Positions 35,237 to 44,558 are shown, counted from the first letter of the stretch. The stretch is DNA of 64,000 nt from an uncultured Clostridia bacterium (GCA_947628675.1 CANRAR010000001.1:124001-188000); one strand, 5' to 3'. A program made the numbers and translations. The notes: generated by a model not told the origin, from the letters alone.

Positions 35237-37017
35237 CCAAGCGCAACACCTACTTCATGGACGAGGAACTCAACTCCGATCGGGTGGACGTCAAGTACTT
35301 GAAGCGGCTGCTCTCCCGCATTGCGCCGCGCAAAAAATTGTTTTTGGTGGCTCTCATTCTCCTCGTCGCCTCGTCGGTCGCCGCCCTCGTGCCGCCCGTC
35401 ATCATCCGCGTCATCGTCAACCACGTCGTCCCCATGGAAGCGGGCGGGGCGCGTACGCGCGAACTCGTCTTGTATCTCGTCGCCCTCGGCGCGATGGGGG
35501 TGCTGACCGCCGTTCTTCCCTACTTCCACAAACTCATCATGGGCACGATCGGGCACGGCATCATCGCAGATTTGAGGCGCGAAGTATTTTTGCACTTGCA
35601 GGAACTCTCCTTCGAGTACTACGACAGCCGCCCCGCGGGCAAAATCTCCATCCGCGTCACCGAGTACATCAACGAACTCGCCGACTTTTTCACGGAATAT
35701 CTGCTCAACTTCATCGTGGATATTCTCAAACTCATCGTCGCCACGGTGTTTTTGCTGTGCATCAGCCCCATTCTGACGGCCGTCGTCTACGCCGCCGTCG
35801 TGCCGCTCGCCGTCACCGTGCTGCTCATCAAGAAAGCGGTGCGCAAACTCTTCCGCAAGCACAGGGCGAAGAACAGCAACCGCAACGCCTTCATCGTCGA
35901 GTCCATCATGGGCGAGAAGGTGATAAAGAGCGGCAACCGCTCGGCGTACAACCGCGTCATCTACCGCGACCTTCAGGAGGACAGCGCCTCCACGTGGATG
36001 AAGATCGTCCGCCGCAACGAACTCATCGCGCCCACCTCGGAATTTTTCTGGAACGCGGGCATCCTCGCCATGTACGCCGTCGCGCTCGCCCTGTTCTTCG
36101 GGGGAGACGCCGCCATTGCGGGCACCGTCATCGCGTTTCTCCTCTACACCTCCATCTGCTCGGAGCCGCTTTTGCAACTCGCCGCTGTCATGCAGCAGTT
36201 TGCGCAGGTCTCCGCCAACTTGGAGCGCATCTACGAGACGGCGGATGCGCCCGTCGCCCTCCTCGATAAGCCAAATGCCGAGGAACTCAAAGACGTGCGC
36301 GGCGAGGTGGAGTTCGACGACGTGACCTTCGGCTATGAGGAGGGCATTTCCGTCCTCGAGCACTTCACCCTGCACGTCGCGGCGGGGGAGAAGATCGCCC
36401 TCGTCGGCCCCACGGGCGCGGGCAAGACCACGGTCATCAACCTCTTGACGCGCTTTTACGACGTGGGCGCGGGGAGCGTCAAGGTGGACGGGCACGACGT
36501 GCGGGACGTCACCAAGAAGTCTTTGCGCCGCGAGATAGGGGTGCTGATGCAGGAGCCCTTCATCTTCAAGGGCAGCATTCTCGAGAACATCCGCTACGGC
36601 ACACCGGGGGCAACCGACGAAGAGTGCATCGCGGCGGCGGAAAAAATTTACTGCGACCGCGTCGCCGCGCGCTTCCCCGAGGGCTACTACGCTCAACTCG
36701 GCGAGCGGGGCGAGGGCTTGTCGGCGGGCGAACGGCAACTCGTCTCGTTTGCCCGTATCGTGCTGAAAAACCCCAAGGTCGTCATCCTGGACGAGGCGAC
36801 GAGCGCCATCGACTCGGAGACCGAACTGCTCATCCAGAGCGCCCTCGACCGCATTTTGGAGGGCAAAACGGCGTTTATCGTGGCGCACAGGCTTTCCACC
36901 ATCCGCAAGGCCGACCGCATTTTGTATATTGCCGAGAAGGGCATCGCCGAGCAGGGCTCCCACGAGGAACTGATGGCGAAAAAGGGGAAATATTACGAAT
37001 TAAATCAAAGAAAATAG
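35233..37017 (+). CDS. ABC exporter subunit B (catalytic half)
   Basis: The 594-residue partner has six transmembrane helices and a nucleotide-binding domain with Walker A GPTGAGKTTVI, signature LSAGERQLVSFARI and a complete Walker B, VVILDEATSAID. The catalytic Glu is present here and absent in subunit A, so the pair forms an asymmetric heterodimer. The 4-bp overlap supports equal synthesis. No substrate-binding protein or regulator is adjacent. Confidence 0.93.
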   Translation: MTKRNTYFMDEELNSDRVDVKYLKRLLSRIAPRKKLFLVALILLVASSVAALVPPVIIRVIVNHVVPMEAGGARTRELVLYLVALGAMGVLTAVLPYFHKLIMGTIGHGIIADLRREVFLHLQELSFEYYDSRPAGKISIRVTEYINELADFFTEYLLNFIVDILKLIVATVFLLCISPILTAVVYAAVVPLAVTVLLIKKAVRKLFRKHRAKNSNRNAFIVESIMGEKVIKSGNRSAYNRVIYRDLQEDSASTWMKIVRRNELIAPTSEFFWNAGILAMYAVALALFFGGDAAIAGTVIAFLLYTSICSEPLLQLAAVMQQFAQVSANLERIYETADAPVALLDKPNAEELKDVRGEVEFDDVTFGYEEGISVLEHFTLHVAAGEKIALVGPTGAGKTTVINLLTRFYDVGAGSVKVDGHDVRDVTKKSLRREIGVLMQEPFIFKGSILENIRYGTPGATDEECIAAAEKIYCDRVAARFPEGYYAQLGERGEGLSAGERQLVSFARIVLKNPKVVILDEATSAIDSETELLIQSALDRILEGKTAFIVAHRLSTIRKADRILYIAEKGIAEQGSHEELMAKKGKYYELNQRK

Positions 37018-37355
37018 GTTTACAAAAAATCTTTCAATGATAAGATAATAGAGGATAGTAAGGTAAGAAATAGAAAGGATAGTATGGTAAGATAATAGAA
37101 AGGATGGAATGATAAGATAATAGAAAGCATTATGGTAAGATAATAGAAGGGATAGTAAGGTTGGAGAGAAAATCGGAAAGAATAAAAAAAGGATATATAA
37201 CAATAGAAAAAACCGATATACAACAATAAAGAAATAAATAAAAAGTATAAAAATACTATAAAGAGATAAAAGTTCTTTTCTTTTTATGATGCGTCCCGAT
37301 TTATATCTACCCACAGTAGAATGGATATATCACCATTATCAAAGGAGATTTTAAT
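37018..37355. other. AT-rich gene-free spacer before the Mrp-like gene
   Basis: The spacer is strikingly AT-rich against its surroundings. It holds five tandem units at 37041-37160 and a further A/T-rich run. The minus-strand ORFs here are composed almost only of Phe, Ile, Leu, Ser and Tyr and are not credible genes. No clear promoter for the next gene was found. Confidence 0.6.
37041..37160 (+). repeat. Five tandem TAAGATAATAGAAAGGATAG-type units
   Basis: Units of 23-25 bp start at 37041, 37064, 37088, 37113 and 37136. They are similar but not identical, and there are no spacers, so this is not a CRISPR array. Confidence 0.75.
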
Positions 37356-38201
37356 ATGTCATCTTGTACGCATGATTGTTCGAGTTGCGGGTCGAACTGC
37401 GCCTCGCGCGACAAAACTTCCCTCATCAAACCGCCCCACGCGGGCACCCGTGTAGGGCGCGTCGTCGCCGTCGCAAGCGGAAAGGGCGGCGTGGGCAAGT
37501 CCCTCGTCACCTCCCTTCTCGCCGTCCGCGCGGCGGCCATGGGGCTCAAAGTCGGCGTTCTCGATGCCGACGTCACGGGCCCCTCCATTCCCCGCGCCTT
37601 CGGCGTAAAGGAACACGCCCGCGGCGATGAGGAGGGCATCTACCCCGTCACCGCGCGGAGCGGCATCAAACTGATGTCGATGAACTGCCTTCTCGAACAC
37701 GCGGAGGACCCCGTCGTGTGGCGCGGTGCGCTCATCGCGGGCGCCTGCCTGCAATTCTGGACGGACGTCGTCTGGGACGAACTCGACATCCTCTTCATCG
37801 ATATGCCCCCGGGCACGGGCGACGTGCCCCTCACGGTGTTCCAGAGCATCCCGCTCTCGGGCGCGGTGGTCGTCACCACGCCGCAGGATCTCGTCGGCAT
37901 GATCGTGGGCAAGGCCGTGAATATGGCGAAGATGTTGAACGTCCCCATCTTGGGCGTCGCCGAGAACATGAGTTACTATAAGTGCCCGAATTGCGGCGCG
38001 GAGCACGAAATTTTCGGCGCGAGCAGGGCGGAGGAACTCGCAAAGGCCTGCGGTGCGCCCGCCTACGCCCGCATCCCGCTCGACCCCGCAGTCGCGCGCC
38101 TCGCCGACGGGGGACGCATCGAGGAGGCGGATACCGACTGCCTCTCCGCCATCTTTGCAGAAATTCTCAAATCGCGCGAGATCGGTAATTACAAGGCGTA
38201 A
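37356..38201 (+). CDS. Mrp/NBP35-family iron-sulfur carrier ATPase
   Basis: This P-loop ATPase carries or inserts Fe-S clusters. The 281-residue protein has an N-terminal Cys cluster (CTHDCSSCGSNC), the deviant Walker A SGKGGVGKS near residue 42, DADVTGPSIPR, IDMPPGTGD, and the CPNC motif near residue 208 that bridges a cluster in the dimer. Both Cys sets are intact. AAAGGAG precedes the ATG. It is a single-gene unit ending in a terminator shared with the convergent gene. Confidence 0.92.
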   Translation: MSSCTHDCSSCGSNCASRDKTSLIKPPHAGTRVGRVVAVASGKGGVGKSLVTSLLAVRAAAMGLKVGVLDADVTGPSIPRAFGVKEHARGDEEGIYPVTARSGIKLMSMNCLLEHAEDPVVWRGALIAGACLQFWTDVVWDELDILFIDMPPGTGDVPLTVFQSIPLSGAVVVTTPQDLVGMIVGKAVNMAKMLNVPILGVAENMSYYKCPNCGAEHEIFGASRAEELAKACGAPAYARIPLDPAVARLADGGRIEEADTDCLSAIFAEILKSREIGNYKA

Positions 38202-38213
38202 AGGGGCAACAAA

Positions 38214-38241
38214 AAAAGAGCGGCTCGAAGGCCGCTCTTTT
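38214..38241. terminator. Bidirectional terminator between Mrp and the YegP-domain gene
   Basis: AAAAGAGCGGC pairs with GCCGCTCTTTT over TCGAAG (the inner bases form part of the stem). It lies between convergent genes with A and T runs on each side. Confidence 0.85.
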
Positions 38242-38252
38242 CGCGTGTCTTG

Positions 38253-39290
38253 TTATTCTTTGATGATCTCCACGACGTCGGTCGCGCCCCAACGCTTGGT
38301 GGATTCCATCGCGTTCTCGCAACTCGAACGGGTGCGGTAGGAGGAACTGTTGGCGAGGGGATTGCCGCGGGCATCGGAGAGGCGGAAGATAAAGTCGCCG
38401 CTCTTCACTTCGACGACGGCAAGGTTGCCCGCCTCGATGTTGCTGCGGTAGGTCTGAATGCCGCCCTTCGCGCTCTGCGCGGTGCCGTATGCGCGGCCGC
38501 TGACGATCATCTTTTCGCCGTTGCTCGCCACGAGTTCGAACGTCCACTTGTCGCCCTCGGGACGGACGACCCACTTGCCGTTGGCGGCGGAGACTTTGGG
38601 CGCATCCGCCTTCTTCGCCGCAGCCGCGGTGGCGGCGGCCGTTGCTACTTTTGCCGCGGGCTTTGCCGCAGTCTTGGGAGCGGGCTTCTTCGCTGCCGCG
38701 GGCTTCGCCGCCGCCTTGGGGGCAGGCTTCTTCGCCGCGACGGGTTTTTCTGTCTTTTTCACGGGTTCTTCCTCCTTTTCTTCGACGGGAGCGGGCTCCT
38801 CTGCGGGCGCTTCCTGTACGGCCTCTGCCTCTGCGGGCGCGGGCTCTTCCTGCTTTGCGGGTTCTTCTGCGGGCTCTTCCGCGACGGGCTCCGCGACGGG
38901 CGCGGGCTCCTCCTGCTTTGCGGGCTCCTCGACGGGCTCTTCCGCGACGGGTTTCTCGACGGGCTCTTCCGCGACGGGCTCCTCTGCGGGTTCCTCTTGC
39001 GCGACGGGTTCGGCGGTCTCCGCGACGACGGGCGCGGGCTCTTCCTGCTCTGCGACCTCTGCGGGCTCCTCTGCGGGCGCTTCCTGCGCTTCGGCGGCCT
39101 CTTCGGGTGCGGTAGGCTCGGCTTCGGGCTCGGCTTCGGGCTTGGCGGCGAGTTCTGCCGCGGCGGCCTTCTTGTTCTTCACGCTCATCACGATCATCGT
39201 AATGACGAGCGCGATGATGAGCACAAGGATGATCGCAAGCACGATGACGAGCGGCAAATTTTCATTGATGAATTTTTTGATACTATCCAT
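38253..39290 (-). CDS. Membrane-anchored protein with Glu/Pro/Ala linker and YegP-like (DUF1508) domains
   Basis: The 345-residue protein has one N-terminal transmembrane helix (LPLVIVLAIILVLIIALVITMIV), then about 190 residues of Pro/Ala/Glu repeats (AEEPVEKPV and variants), a Lys/Ala-rich stretch, and two copies of a YegP/UPF0339 fold: GKWVVRPEGDKWTFELVASNGE and a second copy ending FIFRLSDARGN. The linker resembles spacers that hold a domain away from the membrane. Role unknown. It has its own strong promoter. Confidence 0.82.
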   Translation of the reverse strand: MDSIKKFINENLPLVIVLAIILVLIIALVITMIVMSVKNKKAAAAELAAKPEAEPEAEPTAPEEAAEAQEAPAEEPAEVAEQEEPAPVVAETAEPVAQEEPAEEPVAEEPVEKPVAEEPVEEPAKQEEPAPVAEPVAEEPAEEPAKQEEPAPAEAEAVQEAPAEEPAPVEEKEEEPVKKTEKPVAAKKPAPKAAAKPAAAKKPAPKTAAKPAAKVATAAATAAAAKKADAPKVSAANGKWVVRPEGDKWTFELVASNGEKMIVSGRAYGTAQSAKGGIQTYRSNIEAGNLAVVEVKSGDFIFRLSDARGNPLANSSSYRTRSSCENAMESTKRWGATDVVEIIKE

Positions 39291-39327
39291 GTTTCCACTC
39301 CTTTGTCCAAATCAAAATTGTAACTAT

Positions 39328-39356
39328 ATTCTACCATGAAATATCGCGGCTGTCAA
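39328..39356 (-). promoter_or_regulatory. Promoter of the YegP-domain gene
   Basis: On the minus strand TTGACA, 17 bp, TAGAAT. Its -35 is only 4 bp from the -35 of the divergent promoter. Confidence 0.85.
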
Positions 39357-39360
39357 TCCA

Positions 39361-39389
39361 TTGACAAAATTTTTCCTTTCCTGTATGAT
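39361..39389 (+). promoter_or_regulatory. Promoter of the flavoprotein pair
   Basis: TTGACA, 17 bp, TATGAT. Seven bases past the -10 is the A of the ATG at 39396, so the transcript may be leaderless. Confidence 0.8.
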
Positions 39390-39395
39390 AAGAAT

Positions 39396-40529
39396 ATGAA
39401 AAAAATCGCAGTGATCGGCGGCGGCGCCGCGGGAATGGCGTGTGCGGTGCTGCTCGCCCGTGCGGGGCACGACGTCACGATTTTGGAGCGCGGCGCGCGC
39501 CTCGGCCGCAAACTTTCGGCGAGCGGCAACGGACAGGGCAACGTCACCAACATCGACATGGGGAAGACCCACTACTTCACCGACGATGCGGAAAAACTCG
39601 CCCGCATCCTCGAAAAATTCGGCGCGGCGGATGCCGTCGCGTTTCTGGAGGGCATGGGGGGAATTTTCCTGCCCGATGCCCGTGGCAGGGTGTACCCCGC
39701 CTCCCGTCAGGCGTCCTCGGTGACCGACCTCTTCCGCCGCGAACTTTCCCGTCTCGGCGTTCGCATATGCCTCGGGGCGCAGGTGAAAAAACTCGCATAT
39801 GACAAAAAAACCGCGCAGTTTTCCGTCGGATGGGCGGAGGGGCATATGCAGGCGGAGGCAGTCGTCCTCGCGGCGGGGGGGAAGGCGGCGAAGAACTTCG
39901 GCACCGACGGCACGGCGTATGCGCTCGCGCAGGCGTTCGGGCACACCGTGACGCCGCTTTCTCCCTCCCTCGTGCAACTGCGCACGTCGCCCGCCGCGGT
40001 GCGCGGGCTCAAGGGGGTGCGCACCGACGCCCTTCTCACCGTGGAGAAAAAGGGCGCGCCCGCCGTCTGCTTTCGCGGCGACGTCCTCTTCACCGAGAGC
40101 GGCGTCTCGGGCGACGCGGTGTTCCGCGCCTCGTCGTATGCGGAAGCGGGCGACATTCTCCGCCTCGACCTTTTGCCCGACGTGCCCGCCTCCCGCCTTG
40201 TTAATTTACGCGAAGAGGGCGATCTTTTGTGCGTCCTGCATTCGGCGCTCGCGCGGCACATCGCCCGCCTTTCCCGCGAAAACGGCAAAACGCTGTCGGT
40301 TTTCGTGAAAAATTTCCCCCTCGAAGTCACGGGAACGCTGGGCTTCGACTACGCGCAGGTGACCCGCGGCGGCATCCCGCTCGCCGAGGCAGACGGTTTT
40401 CTTATGAGCAAATTACAACCAAACTTCTATTTCGCGGGGGAGATCCTCAACGTGGACGGGGAGTGCGGCGGCTACAATCTGCACTGGGCGTTCGCCTCGG
40501 CACACGCCGTCGCGGAGGCGCTTTCATGA
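39396..40529 (+). CDS. HI0933/BaiN-like flavoprotein (NAD(P)/FAD-dependent oxidoreductase)
   Basis: The 377-residue protein has the FAD-binding GGGAAGMACAVLLAR at residue 8, the SASGNGQGNVTN segment typical of the HI0933 family, and the C-terminal GEILNVDGECGGYNLHWAFASAH. Its substrate is unknown; family members include aminoacetone-oxidase-like and BaiN proteins. The track begins at 39336, but MKKIAVIGGGAAG at 39396 is the proper start. There is no Shine-Dalgarno sequence, and the promoter points to a leaderless mRNA. It overlaps the next gene by 4 bp. Confidence 0.9.
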   Translation: MKKIAVIGGGAAGMACAVLLARAGHDVTILERGARLGRKLSASGNGQGNVTNIDMGKTHYFTDDAEKLARILEKFGAADAVAFLEGMGGIFLPDARGRVYPASRQASSVTDLFRRELSRLGVRICLGAQVKKLAYDKKTAQFSVGWAEGHMQAEAVVLAAGGKAAKNFGTDGTAYALAQAFGHTVTPLSPSLVQLRTSPAAVRGLKGVRTDALLTVEKKGAPAVCFRGDVLFTESGVSGDAVFRASSYAEAGDILRLDLLPDVPASRLVNLREEGDLLCVLHSALARHIARLSRENGKTLSVFVKNFPLEVTGTLGFDYAQVTRGGIPLAEADGFLMSKLQPNFYFAGEILNVDGECGGYNLHWAFASAHAVAEALS

Positions 40530-42046
40530 AACTCACCCTGCGCGACATTGCGCTTCCCGCCCGCAAAAAAGAGGGCGCCCTTCTCGACCTGTGTGCCAAA
40601 AAATTGGGCGCGCCCGTCAAATATTTCAAAATTCTGAAGAAATCCCTCGACGCGCGCGACAAGGGCGACATCAAGTGGGTATACACGGTGGAGTGCGCCG
40701 ACGAGCAAATTTCCGACCCCATTCCCGCATTTCCGCAGGTGAAGCGGGGGGCGCGCGTCTACATTGCGGGCGCGGGGCCTGCGGGGCTGTTCTCGGCGCT
40801 GCGCCTTCTCGACTGCGGCATGAAGCCAATTTTGTTGGAGCGGGGGAAGGCGGTGGAGGAACGCGTCGCCGCCGTCGAGGCGTTCAAACGCACGGGCGTA
40901 CTCGATCCCTCCACCAACGTGCAGTTCGGCGAAGGGGGCGCGGGCACGTTCTCGGACGGCAAACTCACCACGCAGACGAATAGCCCCTACCGCCGCGAAA
41001 TTCTGCATACGTTCGTCAAGTTCGGCGCCCCCGCCGAGGTGGAATATCTCGGCAAGCCGCACATCGGGAGCGATAACCTCCGCAACGTCGTCGCCAATAT
41101 GCGGCGGGACATCCTCGCGCGCGGCGGGCAGGTGCGCTTTTCCTCCCAACTTACGGACATCGAGATCAAGAACGGAAAACTTTCCGCAATTTATGTGAAC
41201 GGCGTCCGGGAGGAGGCGGATGTGCTCGTGCTCGCCGTCGGGCACAGCGCGCGCGATACCTTTGAGATGCTGCTCGCCCGCGGCTTTCAAATGGAGCAGA
41301 AGGCGTTCGCCGTCGGCGTAAGAGTGGAGCACTTGCAGCGCGCCGTCAGCGCGGCGCAGTACGGAAGGGGGTACGCGGGGCTCCCCGCCGCGGACTACAA
41401 ACTCGTCTCCCACGCCTCCGAGCGCGCCGTGTTCACCTTTTGTATGTGCCCCGGGGGCGTCGTCGTGCCGTCGGCGAGCGAAGAGGGCGGCGTCGTCACC
41501 AACGGCATGAGCGACTACGCGCGGGACGGCGCCAACGCCAATTCCGCCCTCGTGGCGCAGGTGGGGCGGGAGGACTTCGGCGGAGAACATCCCCTCGCGG
41601 GCGTGGAGTTTCAGAGGAAGTTGGAGCGCGCCGCGTACAAGGCGGGCGGCGGGGGATACCGTGCGCCCGTCCAGCTCGTCGGCGACTTTCTCATCGGGCG
41701 GGAGAGTTATTATTTCGGCGAAGTCAAGCCCACGTACGCCCTCTCCACGACGTTCGCCCCGCTCGAAAGTTATCTGCCCGCGGGGGTCACCTCCGCCCTC
41801 CGCGCCGCCATTCCCGATATGGAGCGGCGGCTCAAGGGGTTTGCCGCTTACGAGGCCGTCCTCACGGGCGTGGAATCCCGCACGAGTTCGCCCGTGCGCG
41901 TCGTGCGCGGGGAAAACTTGCAAGCGGAGGGCAAAGAGGGCGTCTACCCCTGCGGCGAAGGCTGCGGCTATGCGGGCGGCATCGCCTCGGCAGCGGCGGA
42001 CGGCCTCCGCGTCGCCGAAGCCATCGTGCGCAAGTATATGGAATAG
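40526..42046 (+). CDS. FAD-dependent dehydrogenase, COG2509-type
   Basis: The 506-residue protein has an N-terminal domain of about 75 residues, then an FAD-binding motif YIAGAGPAGLFSALRL and the family's TNVQFGEGGAGTFSDGKL and GGVVVPSASEEGGVVTNGMS segments. It ends GEGCGYAGGIASAAADGLRVAEAI. It probably oxidises an unknown small molecule. The start at 40526 overlaps the previous stop, so the two flavoproteins are translated together. The longer frame in the track is a read-through of the upstream gene's region. Confidence 0.9.
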   Translation: MKLTLRDIALPARKKEGALLDLCAKKLGAPVKYFKILKKSLDARDKGDIKWVYTVECADEQISDPIPAFPQVKRGARVYIAGAGPAGLFSALRLLDCGMKPILLERGKAVEERVAAVEAFKRTGVLDPSTNVQFGEGGAGTFSDGKLTTQTNSPYRREILHTFVKFGAPAEVEYLGKPHIGSDNLRNVVANMRRDILARGGQVRFSSQLTDIEIKNGKLSAIYVNGVREEADVLVLAVGHSARDTFEMLLARGFQMEQKAFAVGVRVEHLQRAVSAAQYGRGYAGLPAADYKLVSHASERAVFTFCMCPGGVVVPSASEEGGVVTNGMSDYARDGANANSALVAQVGREDFGGEHPLAGVEFQRKLERAAYKAGGGGYRAPVQLVGDFLIGRESYYFGEVKPTYALSTTFAPLESYLPAGVTSALRAAIPDMERRLKGFAAYEAVLTGVESRTSSPVRVVRGENLQAEGKEGVYPCGEGCGYAGGIASAAADGLRVAEAIVRKYME

Positions 42047-42074
42047 GCGCGCTCTCTCGCCCGCCACCGTTTTC

Positions 42075-42132
42075 ACCCTCATACCGAACGCCCCGCCGCG
42101 CGAAACGCGGCGGGGCGTGAGCGTATCTTCCC
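42075..42132 (+). repeat. GA-hairpin element, copy E6
   Basis: CCTCATACC, GA, a perfect 13-bp stem (ACGCCCCGCCGCG), GA, then GCGTATCTTCCC. It follows the flavoprotein operon and may also serve as its mRNA end. Confidence 0.75.
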
Positions 42133-42175
42133 GTTTTTCGCAAAATTTTTTGGACAAAAAAATGTCATCTTCCCC

Positions 42176-42204
42176 TTGCCAACCCGCCGTTTGTGTGATA
42201 CAAT
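42176..42204 (+). promoter_or_regulatory. Promoter of the GH43 lipoprotein gene
   Basis: TTGCCA, 17 bp, TACAAT lies 32 bp before the start codon, with AAGGGGG between. Confidence 0.75.
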
Positions 42205-42236
42205 GAAAGTAATCTATTTAAGGGGGAAAGAACAAC

Positions 42237-44381
42237 ATGAAAAAAGCGTTACAATTTGCCGCGGTCGCAACGAGTTGCCTTCTGGCGCTCTCCGTGTTCG
42301 CGGCTTGCGGCGGCGAGGAGGAAGATTATCGGGAGAGCGCCGATTTTGCCCGTATCTGCTACGACAATCTTCCCGATGACGGCATAGATCTCCCCGCTTC
42401 CGAAACGTCGGTGGTCGTCACCAAGGCCACGGATATCAAGGCGTATACGTCCGACGGCTCTAAGGCCAAACTCGAAGAGGTCGCCACATATGAGGACGGC
42501 GTGTTCACCGCAAAGGGCGCGGGCATTATCACCTTTACCCGGGATGGGAAAGAGGGCAGAGTGGAAGTTGTCCCCGCCTACGTCACCAACCCCGGCAACC
42601 AGTACACGGGCACGACGAGCAATGCAAAAGAGAGTGACGGTGCAAAATATCTCGGCCACACGCACGACCCTTCGTTCATCGAGGTGACGGAGAACGGCAG
42701 ACCCGTCTACTACCTCTTCTCCACAGGGTGGAATGAGAACCCCGCGGTCAACAACTATAAGACGTACGGCAACGCCATCCACCGTTCGGAGGATCTTCTC
42801 ACGTGGGAGTTCGTGGGCAGGACGTTCGATTGGAATGCGCGCAACACCGAATTCATCGGCAGCGACGCACACACATGGCTATACGACGGTACGACCAACG
42901 GCTACTCCGATGCGGATGCAAGTTGGTGGGCGCCTGACATCGTCCCGTGCCCCTCGGGCGGCTATTGGCTGTATACCTGCGTCGTAGACGGCTCTGCCGA
43001 TAGTGCCGATATTAGTAAGGCAGAGGGTATGTTGATCGGCAACAAAAAGTATGCGCGCGCCTGCATCCTTCTGTACCATTCCGATTCGCTCGCGGCGGGC
43101 TCCTTCAAGGCGGTCATGGGACCCGACGGCAAGCAGGCCGTTCTCATGCAGTCCTCCATTCAGCGTGGCGAAAGCGTGAAGGACGTCAACGGCATTGACC
43201 CGCAGATCATCTACACGCCCGACGGCAAGATGTACATGGCGTACGGCTCTTTCGGTTCGGGCGACTACATCATCGAACTCGACCCGCAGACGGGTCTCCG
43301 CAAGGACGGCAAGACGTGGCAGACCCACGAGACCATTCGCGGATATATCGACAGCAATTCGGATAACGATAAACAGTCTGAAATCATCGACCCCGAAAAC
43401 ATTCAGGAACTCTACAACAAGACGGAGGGCGGCGTCGGTTGGGAACACCCCTATTACGGCAAGAACATTTCGAGGATGGATATGGAGGCTCCTGTTATCG
43501 CCCGTCACGACAACGTGAAGATCTTCGACGAGACGACGGAACTCGACGAAAACAACGAGCCCAAGGACGTCGAGGGCAAGACGTACTACTACTCCATGCA
43601 CTCCTACGACGGCCTCGAATACAACTATCAGATGTACGGCGGCAGGAGTGAGAGCCCGCTCGGCATCTTCAAATCCGCGGGCGGCGAGGGTATCGTCCGT
43701 AACGACGGCGCAGGCAATTCCAACAATCAGGGCAATAAGTACATGGGCGCCTTCACGTGGCACAACAAGAGCGCAACGAGCAAGGAGATCGATATCATCC
43801 TGCCCGGGCACAACGACCTCTTCACCACGAGCACGGGCGTCAACCTCGCGGCGTACATCACGCGCACCATTTCCCTCGGCGCCGGCGTCGATTTTGTTTC
43901 GCAGATCCACCAGTACTACCTCAACTCCAAGGGCGACATCTGCATCAACCCCAACCGCTACAGCGGCGAGATGATGCGCACCGTCACCAAGGATGAGCTC
44001 TTGAAGTACACGGAGGACGGCAAGTTCAAGATGGTGTTCACGAGCAACCAGTACGATACCAATACCAACCACACCGCGAAGAACGTCTCCGTAGACGTCG
44101 TATTCGGCGAAGACGGCTCCATCAAGGACGCCGCAGGTACGGCGCTTGGCACGTATACGATGTACGGCAAGTGCTACATCAAGATCGAGTTCACCAAGGC
44201 GCAGGCCAACGGCGAAACGACGTACTACGGCGTCGTCAGCCCCGCATGGCTGGGCGACCAGAACAAGTCGGGCTTCACCATCACGGCGCTCGGCTACACC
44301 AACCCGAAGCGGAGTATGTCCATCTTCTTCAACAACTACTCCACGCTCTCCGGCACCAACCTCGTCGGCAATGTGCAATAA
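42237..44381 (+). CDS. GH43-family lipoprotein, endo-1,5-alpha-L-arabinanase-like
   Basis: The 714-residue protein has a lipoprotein signal ending VFAAC at Cys24, a small Ig-like region, a five-bladed GH43 catalytic domain and a C-terminal beta domain. Catalytic candidates are Asp144 in HTHDPSF (base), Asp321 in GIDPQI and Glu417 in MEAPVI (acid); SWWAPDI is also conserved. It should cleave arabinan outside the cell. No transporter or sugar-catabolism gene is next to it. The exact substrate is inferred from motifs only. Confidence 0.88.
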   Translation: MKKALQFAAVATSCLLALSVFAACGGEEEDYRESADFARICYDNLPDDGIDLPASETSVVVTKATDIKAYTSDGSKAKLEEVATYEDGVFTAKGAGIITFTRDGKEGRVEVVPAYVTNPGNQYTGTTSNAKESDGAKYLGHTHDPSFIEVTENGRPVYYLFSTGWNENPAVNNYKTYGNAIHRSEDLLTWEFVGRTFDWNARNTEFIGSDAHTWLYDGTTNGYSDADASWWAPDIVPCPSGGYWLYTCVVDGSADSADISKAEGMLIGNKKYARACILLYHSDSLAAGSFKAVMGPDGKQAVLMQSSIQRGESVKDVNGIDPQIIYTPDGKMYMAYGSFGSGDYIIELDPQTGLRKDGKTWQTHETIRGYIDSNSDNDKQSEIIDPENIQELYNKTEGGVGWEHPYYGKNISRMDMEAPVIARHDNVKIFDETTELDENNEPKDVEGKTYYYSMHSYDGLEYNYQMYGGRSESPLGIFKSAGGEGIVRNDGAGNSNNQGNKYMGAFTWHNKSATSKEIDIILPGHNDLFTTSTGVNLAAYITRTISLGAGVDFVSQIHQYYLNSKGDICINPNRYSGEMMRTVTKDELLKYTEDGKFKMVFTSNQYDTNTNHTAKNVSVDVVFGEDGSIKDAAGTALGTYTMYGKCYIKIEFTKAQANGETTYYGVVSPAWLGDQNKSGFTITALGYTNPKRSMSIFFNNYSTLSGTNLVGNVQ

Positions 44382-44410
44382 ATAGAATGCAAACGCACAG
44401 CAATCACGGG

Positions 44411-44558
44411 CGTAGAGAAAAGAGATGCGTTCAATAAATTGAGTGCAGGAAGCAGGAGCGAGCACTCAAAAACGCGAGCGTAGAGAAAAGAGAAACTCTC
44501 AACAAATTGAGTGCAAAAAACGCGAGCGCGAGAAAAGGCGAACTCAAAAAGTTGAGCA
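44411..44558 (+). repeat. Degenerate direct repeats (CGTAGAGAAAAGAGA ... AAATTGAGTGCA)
   Basis: Two clear copies, 44411-44446 and 44479-44515, and a weaker third at 44525-44558. TTGAGTGC and GCACTCAA between copies can also form a hairpin. Confidence 0.6.

Noticed and set aside
33290-36963. Two long minus-strand ORFs over the ABC exporter genes
   Set aside because: Both are antisense shadows of complete transporter subunits with intact ATPase motifs.
37041-37160. CRISPR array
   Set aside because: The units are contiguous and diverged, with no unique spacers.
37000-37314. Hydrophobic minus-strand ORFs rich in Phe, Ile, Leu, Ser and Tyr
   Set aside because: They arise from the AT-rich tandem repeats and have no promoter, ribosome site or family resemblance.
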